From Hemicentrotus pulcherrimus (taxonomy: Eukaryota; Echinodermata; Echinoidea; Camarodonta; Strongylocentrotidae), in NCBI GenBank assembly GCA_003118195.1, contig BEXV01000046.1, forward strand, positions 432,047-457,599: a DNA stretch of 25,553 nucleotides. The letters run 5' to 3'. Position 1 is the first letter of the stretch. Each line of letters opens with the position of its first letter. This document shows, in pieces, positions 11,001 to 19,865 of this stretch. Made by a program: the position numbers and the translations under genes. The notes beneath the pieces are model-generated. The model had not been told where the DNA came from, ran no database searches, and saw nothing but the letters and a program-made list of their open reading frames with translations.

Positions 11001-11900
11001 CTTCTGGAGCGGAAAATATGATTCCAGCCATCTTTGACTAAAGGACGTCGTTAAGTCATGATATGACAGATCAATTGTAACTATAAGCATGAAATCAATA
11101 AAAACAGCATCGATCAATGCTATGATACTTTCGTCTTCATTCATTCGAATCTTGTTGACCGAATACCAAAACGTTTGATAATATCATATGCTAGGATATT
11201 GGTGACGTATACCGAAAATTAATGACCCTATATGAATGCTTCTGTATGCCAAACAAAATCTAATCAAACAACATCAATATAAATTGATATAGTTATATTC
11301 ATGCCCTTTTCCCGTCTATGAAATTCCGCTTCCTCTTTTGGATCTTTGTATATACACCCTGCTTTAAAAAAAATATTTAAAAAAAGAATACGAATAGTAA
11401 TTTAAACAAAAACATGTGAATTGTCCTCATCCAAACCCAACCATCCAACCATCACCATCTATCAACCTTATTCGACATGTTATCTATGTTCAACTAATAT
11501 TGTGTCCTAAATCACGATGAATTGAAAAAGGGCACTGTATTCTATTAATTTCAGACGGGGCAATTAATCACCATTTGCCATCATTCGGATTTGTGTTTAA
11601 CCACAAGCGAATTAATGGATTAAGCATCCTAGATGCGAATACGTTGGGATAAACGTAAAGTCATAAATAACATAGGCACACATTATACATTTTAGACGCA
11701 TTTTACTAAGAAGTTCTAAAAAATGTTAAGTTGGTAGTCAACAAATGGCAATGCAATAATCTCTGTTCAATCTAAAAATGAAACAGATCATGGTATGGCA
11801 TTTTTTCTTCACATATACCTGTATATTTGTTTATGTTTAAGATATTTGTTAAATGATGGTAATAATATAATATAATAAACTACTATGCCAAATATGTTCA
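8033..11900. other. Unassigned AT-rich sequence
   Basis: About 3.9 kb with no recognisable gene. Open frames are at most 114 codons and carry no known motif. It contains a perfect 8-base-arm hairpin at 8948-8969 (TATACCAA and TTGGTATA), an imperfect inverted repeat at 9796-9851, and several A/T homopolymers. Nothing else stands out. Confidence 0.4.
9796..9851. repeat. Short imperfect inverted repeat
   Basis: TAATGGACGCCAATA (9796-9810) pairs with TATTGACGTCTATTA (9837-9851) at 13 of 15 positions around a 26-base loop. It may be the remnant of a small foldback element or chance. Confidence 0.5.
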
Positions 11901-11902
11901 AG

Positions 11903-11987
11903 CAATGATATGAATGGTCTATTATCTAAACGTTGAAATATATCAATGATATATGAAGGGTCTATTATTTAAACGATGAAATATAGG
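11903..11987. repeat. Two-copy 41-base tandem duplication
   Basis: CAATGATAT... at 11903 is repeated from 11944. Both copies carry GGTCTATTAT-TAAACG-TGAAATATA with a few substitutions and a small indel. A diverged local duplication. Confidence 0.85.
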
Positions 11988-12319
11988 TGTTTGATTAGAT
12001 CTTACATTTAATTCTGCCTAAACATGTCACGACAGAGGAAGCAATTGGTTAACCGACGATATAATTGGAAGAACAAGTCATGTTTGATGAAAAATATTTA
12101 GGAATTTGATGACCTTCTTAATTTGAATAGGAATATGGGAAGTCATCCTCCCGCTCTGATGACTTCTATGGCCAATTATACTCAATCCTCAATATTCAAC
12201 TAATGGAAACAAATTTCATTTCCCCCAATCCGTTTTTGCAAATGTCCAGGTAAATACACACAGCATATTATATTGACATAATATGTACGAAGGAGTGACC
12301 TTCGTGATATGTAAAGACC

Positions 12320-12493
12320 AGTTATGGTCATGCGATTGCATTGTGAAAGAAACGTTGTGGAATCGAGCAGAAAAGGTTGATCATCTAGCATCTAGCATCT
12401 GCAAGGTTCTGGAATCATCAAAATTATAAGAAATTTGGCCCATTCTTCGTAAAGTTACAAGCACTATACACAGAAAGATGTATATGGGACTAC
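12320..12493 (+). repeat. 173-base dispersed repeat, copy A (inverted partner at 15871-16043)
   Basis: This segment matches the reverse complement of 15871-16043 almost base for base. I count about six substitutions in the aligned parts, one replaced block (near 12391-12401) and one 11-base insertion in this copy (near 12440-12450). Matching stops sharply at AGTT on the left and GACTAC on the right. Short frames in it look protein-like, but of the differences I could place in a frame nearly all change the residue, so there is no sign of selection on a protein. It is probably a piece of an interspersed repeat family. Confidence 0.85.
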
Positions 12494-12581
12494 CCTATAT
12501 CTCCCACAGATAGATATAATAATTTACTAAATATATCAATTATATCAATTAGTAGGCGGTTTCCCGGCAAAATTGTTATCA

Positions 12582-13069
12582 TCATGTATTAGTCAAAACA
12601 TATTCTTTCACACGATTGGTAAGAGCTTCCATTACATTTTTTGAAATTGGGGCGTTTCCAATACTGGTCTTTACCTTTAATGAAAGGGCCTTCCAGATGA
12701 CGGAACCTGAGTTTGGAAAACATGTCACTGAAGAAAATAACTGACGGAGACGACTTGAATAGGATGAGAGTGGTATTCGTACATCATGACTCGTGTTCAA
12801 AATCTTCAAATCAGACATGATCAATCATCTTTTAAGGCCTGAAGTTTAAATGAGCGCTGGAATTGAATCCTATTTCTCAGCTCATCAAGTAAAAGGATAT
12901 ACAAATCGTTACAGCATTCGCATATCAGCTGTAAAATGTGGAACTTAAATCGGTAACAGAAATCATAGTATACTTGTTGCAGTAAACGTACCTTCTGATT
13001 TGCTATCCACTGAGCAGTCAGACTTTGCACAGTTCGCCGTGTTGCTCTATGATGATGGAAACTTCTTAG
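12582..13069 (-). pseudogene. Weak candidate: two overlapping minus-strand open frames that would join by a frameshift
   Basis: On the minus strand a frame is open from 13069 to a stop at 12821-12823 (82 residues, including TAQWIANQKVRLLQQVYYD and a leucine- and cysteine-rich middle). A second frame covers 12824 to 12582 (80 residues). The two meet exactly at the stop, in different phase, as one frameshifted exon would. The composition looks protein-like, with aromatic residues, glutamine and leucine and no low complexity. I do not recognise a family. No splice sites are convincing. Chance is a fair alternative at this length in AT-rich DNA. Confidence 0.15.
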
Positions 13070-13804
13070 TCAACTTAATTGGACATATCAAAAGCTAAAT
13101 GGTGGTTTAATATAATTTCCCCTTTTCCCCAAGATCATTGGACATTGATGAAACAAGGTATTGGTTGTTATCAGGAGAAAAGATAATGTATGTATGCAAC
13201 CGGTCCTGACGAACAAATAATGTCATCCTTGACAAGAGATCTCTTTGGAACTAAAAGGTTTCTCTCTTCCTTTCAATGTTCTTTATATCTTGACGATACA
13301 CTTCTGAATCTATAGTAGTCTTCTATTAACACGAATCACTGACCTGACCTCTTCTGTGTTCACCGGCATGTTTTAAAACCCACTCGAAGTGTTCTTGATC
13401 AACACCTAACAAAAGAGTCGAGTTTTCTGTTTTCCCTCAAACTCCTGAGCTTGCACGATTTTCAAGTATTCGTTTCTTTTGTTGGCTGGTAACTCGAGAA
13501 TAATTCACTTGCAGAAAGAATCTCCATTTTATTTTCGGGGCCACCAACATTCACTAGTTATACCGAAAATCTCTCATTGTATCCGATATATTATTATATA
13601 TTTTTGATACGGTGCTCAATCCACATACCACGTTTCGGTCAACGCCATGTCATTTACATTTCCTCCTTTGAGCGTAAAATTGCCAAACTTTGCCAAAGAA
13701 TCCGCTACATGTCAGAAATAAATGTAACAATTTATTTATTTCATTCGCATTTTTATTCAGGGCTATCTTCTCAGTACTGACATAATAGTTGGTCTACCTA
13801 AGAG
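13070..13804. other. Unassigned sequence
   Basis: No gene, RNA gene or repeat that I can support. Short open frames near 13577 look random. Confidence 0.4.
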
Positions 13805-13958
13805 CAGGCACGTAGCCATAGTTTGATGTTTGGGGGTGGGAGGGGGGCACATACATGTAATCGATCGAGGTATAAAAAAAGTGGTCTAAAAAAGTTCAAC
13901 CGATCCTGGAAATTTTGGGGGGCACGTGCCCCCCCCCCCAATCGTGGCTATGTACCTG
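13805..13958. mobile_element. hAT-type miniature inverted-repeat element (MITE), 154 bases
   Basis: The ends are inverted repeats: CAGGCACGTAGCCAT at 13805 and, reading in from the other side, CAGGTACATAGCCAC (13944-13958), matching at 12 of 15. The 8 bases outside each end are CCTAAGAG (13797-13804) and CCAAAGAG (13959-13966), 7 of 8 alike. CAGG-type termini with 8-base target-site duplications are the hallmark of hAT transposons. The inside holds a G-run arm and an 11-base C run flanking GGCACGTGCC, itself palindromic. There is no transposase, so it is non-autonomous. The open frame that crosses it is not a gene. Confidence 0.85.
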
Positions 13959-13966
13959 CCAAAGAG

Positions 13967-15198
13967 CACCGAAAACATGAAACACTGTTTTTTTTTATGT
14001 ACAGTACATACAAAAAATCAAATTAATGTAAACTAATACAAAATATCACATCATGTAGAACGGATTCAAGAGGCATGAAGATCTTTTACAAAAAGTGTTA
14101 TTTGAAGAAAAAAATCGGGCGCAAATTGGAGTCTGGTGGTGCTCCACTTTTCAATGCCTCATGAGAATGGATACCACCGAGAATGATGGCGTAAAGTAGG
14201 TCACCCGTTACAACAAAGGATAGTAGCTCATTGTGAATGATTTAATTGCAACCTTTAGGATACGAAAAACTGTTGTGCAGATTCCTTTCAATGTGATGCA
14301 TTTGGTAAATCACCTGATAAATTTGACACAGGGATATCGGTTAAATTTCGTAAACGTGGTAAACTTTTATCAGAAATTAATGAATCGCATTGTTTATGGG
14401 CACTGTAAAGGGAAACAAACAACCTGACTGTATCCAGATGTTTTAACTGTAAAAGGTCACGTAGTCCAAGGGTGTGTGAGGTTGTGGGAGTGCATGGTTA
14501 GGGGGCTGCAGGACCCCTTAAATTTTGAAACTGTCACTGTCAGGGTATCCCTCACTTTATATTTGAGCAGCGAGGTGGTTTCTTTGTAAGTTTTCAATAT
14601 CTTATCTGATAGACTTTCAACGATGAAATATAATTCTATAAACGTATACATATAGATAGCTATCACCGCGAATGGGTATCAAATAATTTTGTGATCGCTT
14701 GCTTCGTTCTCTCGAAAAACTATAGAAACTGAAGGGTTTACTTTTAACCAAAGATACTACAGCCCTCCTATCAAAATAATATGTGCCCTCGTATTCATAA
14801 TTGTTTCCAAGCTTCCGTTCAAAAAGTGTAGAGCGACAATAATATTAATCAACTTTTTTCGGATTCCTAACCCTTGCTACTAACCATTGGAACATTTCCA
14901 TTGTGATGATAAATGCCAACAAACCGACACATTGGAGCCTGTATTGACTAAACCAACGAAAATATTGCTGAAAGGGTGGGTTGGAGAAGGATGGGGAGGG
15001 GTAATTGCCTCTTGTCATCTCATGTGGCTACGCCAGTGCTGAATATTTTGTAATGACAACGATTTCCACTGATGGACCAAAATCCTTTGGTAAGGCATTA
15101 ATCATCATTACCAGGTCCCTCGGAGAGGACCTGAAGCCGTCGGCCGTCTGGTTGCTTACTTACAAGCAATTATGCTTTCTTAGCAGTCAGGTAATATA
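13967..15198. other. Unassigned sequence, possibly with old transposon debris
   Basis: No gene seen. GTGGCTACGCCAGTG at 15024-15038 resembles the right end of a hAT element (reverse complement CACTGGCGTAGCCAC), but I find no matching left end or target duplication. Near 14490-14525 a G-rich block, GGGGGCTGCAGGACCCC, is nearly palindromic. Confidence 0.35.
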
Positions 15199-15220
15199 AC
15201 CACCACCACCACCACCACCA
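15199..15220. repeat. (ACC)7 microsatellite
   Basis: Seven ACC triplets in a row. Confidence 0.95.
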
Positions 15221-15572
15221 AAATGTATATATTTCAAAATGACATCTTTAAGAAAACTGGTCAATTCACGATACTTCATAAACTCTTGGATGACGTAAAT
15301 GATTTGCTTACTACTCGTGTGACGTATTCAGCGCCCATTAGCATTGCAAGGTTAACGGAGGTCATAAGTTTAAACGAGGTTCAAAGTTCTTGGTCTAAAG
15401 TTCAGTCCAGGTTAATGACACGTCGAGTCGGCTTTCTCCCTTTAATCAAGGACAGCCCGCATTAATTTCATCACTGGATAGCCACGTTTCACTGAAGTTC
15501 AGGAAACCAGAACTTTGTTGATTTTCTTATACTCTTGATGTGTATGTATTGTTTGATCGAATGACAAAACAT

Positions 15573-15610
15573 TGTAGCCACGATTGCCCCACCCCCCCCA
15601 AAAAAAAAAA
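15573..15610 (-). mobile_element. Possible fragment of the same hAT-type MITE family
   Basis: GTAGCCACGATTG at 15573-15585 matches the terminal block of the MITE at 13805-13958 (ATAGCCACGATTG on the minus strand) at 12 of 13, and like it is followed by a run of C residues (15592-15599), here ending in an 11-base A run. The other terminus is missing, so this is a truncated copy at best. Confidence 0.4.
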
Positions 15611-15839
15611 TCCTAACTTTGAGTCCGTCTTCTTCATTAGGTCATTTATCTTTAAAAAAAATTGAGCTATAATTTTAAAGAGAAGGTTGAGTTCTGGGAA
15701 GAGGTGAAAAATAATTCGTGAACTTTATCATTAGTTATTATGCAAGTGTGGAAGAACATCAGATAAGACATGTTCCCTGAAAAGCATGGCTCTTCAAATG
15801 CCTTCATATTCTAAATATGTCATGTTTATCGTAAAACTC

Positions 15840-15856
15840 GGGGGGGGGGTTTTTTT
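15840..15856. repeat. G10-T7 homopolymer junction
   Basis: Ten G residues followed by seven T residues, 15 bases before the edge of the 173-base repeat copy B. Confidence 0.9.
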
Positions 15857-15870
15857 CGCCACGTGTTCGT

Positions 15871-16043
15871 GTAGTCCCATATACATCTTTCTGTGTACAG
15901 TGTTTGTAACTTTACCAAATTTCTTATCATTTTGATGATTCCAGAACCTTGCAATACACACAAATTCTTATATGCTAGATGATCAACCTTTTCTGGTCGA
16001 TTCCACACCGTTTCTTTCACAATGCAATCGCATGACCAGAACT
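15871..16043 (-). repeat. 173-base dispersed repeat, copy B (inverted partner of 12320-12493)
   Basis: Read on the minus strand, it starts AGTTCTGGTCATGCGATTGC and ends in GGGACTAC, as copy A does on the plus strand. Where copy A has a duplicated CTAGCAT, this copy has a longer block (AGAATTTGTGTGTAT), and it lacks the 11-base insertion of copy A. Unlike copy A, one minus-strand frame stays open through the whole unit and beyond (to 15826), but this is only about 80 codons. Confidence 0.85.
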
Positions 16044-16209
16044 CAACTTCATCTTTAATTCCCCATTTACATTAGTACTTTGCGATGGAAGTTTTATTTA
16101 ATCAAAATCGTATACTTGTACTTCGATAGTTCGATCACAGTGAAAACTAAAATGTCCCTATCTCGAGGATCTTGGGACAAACAAACAAAAAATTAAAAAA
16201 TTAATTTCA

Positions 16210-16281
16210 ATGATTGGATGTTAGATTCTCATTATTGATATTAAAATGATTGGATGTTAGATTCTCATTATTGATATTAAA
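16210..16281. repeat. Perfect 36-base tandem duplication
   Basis: ATGATTGGATGTTAGATTCT... (16210-16245) is repeated without a single change at 16246-16281. Identity of the copies points to a recent duplication, or a collapsed or expanded assembly artefact. Confidence 0.95.
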
Positions 16282-16570
16282 AACAGATGCATTTTCTGTC
16301 ATCTGTGATACTCATCGTCTCATATTTTGATCTCGATGTCAAGCTTTCCTTGACCAATGTTCCGCTTTGCTGAACTAATCATCTTATTGTAACCTGATAA
16401 AAGGAGTCAATAGTCCTTTCGTGTCAATATTCCTCCTAACTCGTCATGAAATTCATATCAACCAAGTCCACATTATGTGCACCATCTCTACCCCCAGCAG
16501 ACGACCCCCTGTACCCTATATTACATGCATACGGAACACCTGCAAAGTTATTCACGATATTTTTCCTATC

Positions 16571-16789
16571 TCGGGGCGTATCTAGCAGCATATGGTGGGG
16601 GCATACGCCCCCTCTCCTGTTTGAAGTCTAAGAAATCACAAAATACAGTGGATCTACAAAAGGCGAGGTTGCCCTCGTACTTACACCTATACCCTGTGGA
16701 CCTTGTGAGGGTTCAGCTAGTAACCCCCTACCCCTCCCCCTCCCCCCACTTTCAACCCATTTCCTAGTCACTTTCTGGATACGCCCCTG
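16571..16789. mobile_element. hAT-like miniature inverted-repeat element, about 219 bases
   Basis: TCGGGGCGTATCTAG at 16571-16585 is an inverted repeat of CTGGATACGCCCCTG at 16775-16789 (12 of 15). The right terminus read inward is CAGGGGCGTATCCAG, the usual form of hAT ends in invertebrate MITEs. As in the element at 13805, a G-run and a C-run flanking a short palindrome (GGGGGCATACGCCCCC) lie just inside the left end. A C-rich stretch lies near the right end. I find no convincing 8-base target-site duplication, so the exact ends may be eroded. Confidence 0.65.
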
Positions 16790-16799
16790 GAAGTTCCTG

Positions 16800-18639
16800 C
16801 AAGGTTTCCATATCTGTCTTGAAAACGAATAAAGGTACAGGGTAGATAATCGCCTTATGTGCCAAAGGATGCCACGTTAAGGTTTAAATCAGGAGACATA
16901 ATCCACTAGATCATAATACCTCTATCTGATCAGAGAATCTACGTTCCTTGATATGATGCAAGCCAGTCTATTGGCATGCAAGGTGCATCCTAATACAATG
17001 ACACTTCGTTTCGGGGGAAATGGACAGTTATTAATTTTCCAGTGATCTCGTGTGTGTTTACAGTAAACGGGGAAATTTACACCCCAGAATAAAACCTGTT
17101 AGTACAAATGTCATAAAGCATGAACAAACTAGCTATTAAACGAAGATTCGAATGAATGCTTCTAATTATAAAAAGCAAACAATACCAACCGGACACAGAA
17201 TAGTAATGAAATCGACCGAACATGAAGCATCAACTATTATTTATAAAACACCACAAATAAGACTGAAAATTTATTTTACTGTCATAATAACCATACCACC
17301 ATGTCGAATGCTTTGTTTTCACCTCAAACGAATCGTTACTTTGTTTGGTTTAATGGCATGCACGAGTAAGAGAAAAGCAACATTTGTACAAGGATTGGTT
17401 AACCAAGGAAACATTCATAGGAACTGCCCTTGGAAATATAATTGATAATGCATTATAGTCAACGAAAAACGTTTTGGGTCGGTGGGTGCAGCGTAAACCT
17501 TGGGAAAGGGAATAACAGTGATTAAAAAGGCTTGTTTCCTTTTAGCCAGGCGCTTGTTTAGTGTGTCTAGATCATATCGAAGTCAGAAATGTTTTGAAAC
17601 ACTATTAAAAAACGGATTTCGCCATGTATAGGCATCTACAAAAGCTCCAATCGTATCTGAAATGCCGTTACTTGTCCAAAAGTGAGCCCACAAACTCATG
17701 CCTTGAAGTGGTTATCAAAGCTTTCTTATTTTCAATAATCTAAAGAAATTGTTATCCTCCAAAATTCTGATTTCAGCATCGTCAACAAACTTGGCTCAAA
17801 ACAAAATAAAGACGAATAAAGTATTAGCCATAAAAATATAGGCGTGCATGTATATACAAAATAGACAATAAATACCTACGTCAGATATTCCTTTTCATGG
17901 GTGTTCAATTCTCACGATGTGCGACCACTACTTCACACATTTATCACAAATGGGAAAGGTTTTTCATGGTCAATAATAACAAAATGACAAAGGCCATTTC
18001 TTATTCATTTCAGTTATATTTTGTTTTCCGAATCGCTTGACGTAAAGCCATTATTTCCCTGAGCGGCTGTTGCTATAAATGATAGTCAAGTCACAATTGG
18101 ACAATTTATCTATATATATTTCTGAATTCGATTTAGATTTCAATATTGGCATAATGTAATTGTGTTTACAATAACGAATCGAAAGTTTGATACAAGCCAT
18201 AACTCATGCTTTTATGTATGGTATGAAATGGATAAATCACTTGCAATTAAAGGGCCCATGACATCGAAATACAAGTGAATTCCTGTTGGTGTGCAGTCCT
18301 GCATACATCTCATATTTTGTTATGTAAACTACCGAATTTGTTTCATAGATTTTGAAAAATCTTTTGAAATATTTGTTTTTCAAACTCGCTAAGCTCCACC
18401 CCAGTCATCAATGAGCTAATTTGAGAAAGTGACATGTAACTTTGCCAAAGTTGACCTCCTGTTACAATACCACAAACAATACCTTTAACGCACATGTTGT
18501 GTGCTGTTCTTCTTACACCTGGGAAACAAATATATAAACTCGGCATGCTTGACATATTATTTCAAACATATTTAACTTTCTTTTGTAAGGTTCTCACTTT
18601 GATAGTCATATTTTTAACATCTCGCTTCATAATATCTCC
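16800..18639. other. Unassigned AT-rich sequence
   Basis: No recognisable gene. TTAAAGGGCCCATGACATC at 18247-18265 could be the left end of a TTAA-targeting DNA transposon, but no matching right end is visible. Confidence 0.35.
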
Positions 18640-18817
18640 CTACCCCTGCCTCTCTCTCCCCCTCCCTTTTCTGTCCACTGTCTCATCTTTCCTGAGAAAT
18701 TTGTCCTTTCCTTTTCAGATTAATGAAACTACCTTAAAAGTAGATGTATTCAAGGATATCATTGTGCATCTTGTTTTCTTTTTTTTAATTGTGAAGGACT
18801 TATTCGGGTGTAAATGA
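18640..18817 (+). other. Candidate 3' splice acceptor with a short open frame after it
   Basis: A long C/T-rich tract (18640-18716) ends in TTTTCAG at 18712-18718, a good match to a 3' splice site. In one phase the sequence that follows stays open for 32 codons (INETTLKVDVFKDIIVHL...) to a TGA at 18815-18817. An AATAAA motif occurs about 280 bases further on. There is no visible upstream donor or partner exon, and the peptide is not recognised, so this is a weak candidate for a terminal exon. Pyrimidine microsatellites followed by CAG occur elsewhere in the window without an exon. Confidence 0.15.
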
Positions 18818-19723
18818 TCGAACGCTTTTCGGCTGATTTAAGCGAATGATTTATCAGCACTGTGAAGACATGCAAAAGAGGGTATGAAATGAATCCATAC
18901 AAGTTACATCATCATTGGGGTTGTCATTTAGAGCCATAGCATTTCGTTGCTCAATATAAACCACACGTTACGTTCTTATAATGATTTCGGTCGTGTCGAT
19001 GTGCATCAACAGAATGAATTATTTAACTCTAGTATAAATACAGCCATTAGTATCATTCGACGGAAAGGCAAATATATCATATGGGTACATCAAAATAAAA
19101 ACCGTGAGTATCCAATCTGACTTTTTGGAGAAGGGCAATATAAAGTTACACAAATCAATGCTTAGAAGACAGGACACTGTGAACTAATGCTGGTAGAAAA
19201 CTGTTGATATTGATTTCACTCACACTGCCATTCGCTTATGGAAGTGACTAAGATTGATCGGTGAATTATAATGCCCCCTTGCGTGAGTCAGTTATTTACA
19301 AATTGGGAAAGATGACGCGAACCTCACAAAACACTATCTTCTCCGCACTATTCATGATATTGCGTTTACGTCACCAATATGTAAACAGCCTGTATGATCA
19401 TTTTTCGCTCGTTTTGAAGTTATCATTTCAATGGGAAACATATATAAATGCCGTATGCATCATAAGACCGTTATAAAACGTCGAGTGATTAGTATCTCCA
19501 ATTTTAAAAAATGAACGAAATTGTAGAGAGAAAGTGAAAGAGAAAATAATCATATCGAATCAAATAGACGTATTGGAATAGAAGCCATACTTTTAGATGA
19601 TAATCATTACAGGAGGTAATTAGAAAAACAAGTTTGAATATAATATTTGTTATTGTTCACAACTAGAAAACTTTTTAGAATTTTAAGATCGCGATGATAA
19701 TGAACGGGGTATCCAGTCAACAT
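18818..19723. other. Unassigned AT-rich sequence
   Basis: I see no gene, RNA or repeat here. Confidence 0.4.
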
Positions 19724-19865
19724 GAATGGTGGTGACGGTGGCGTCGGTGGTGTTGGTGGTGGTGGTGGGGGGGGGGGGTTATTTTCTTATCATGCATGTT
19801 TTTTCTCTCTCTCTCTCTCTTTCTGTCTCTCTGTCTCTCTCTCTCTCTCTCTCTTTCTCTCCCTT
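19724..19865. repeat. Composite (GGT)n, G12 and (CT)n low-complexity tract
   Basis: A GGT-rich block (19724-19766) leads into a run of 12 G residues (19767-19778), and after about 20 bases a CT microsatellite (19801-19865) with a few GT interruptions. The G-rich half has several runs of two or more G residues and could form a G-quadruplex. Open frames across it are artefacts. Confidence 0.95.

Noticed and set aside
15024..15038. Right end of a third hAT element (GTGGCTACGCCAGTG)
   Set aside because: The terminus looks right, but no matching left end or 8-base duplication was found within about 600 bases upstream.
15826..16020. Protein-coding interpretation of the 173-base repeat
   Set aside because: Copy B is open in one minus-strand frame, but copy A is shifted in the same frame and most substitutions between the copies change the residue, which fits a non-coding repeat.
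18247..18265. TTAA-type transposon end (TTAAAGGGCCC)
   Set aside because: Only one end is visible; no complementary terminus or second TTAA junction was found downstream.
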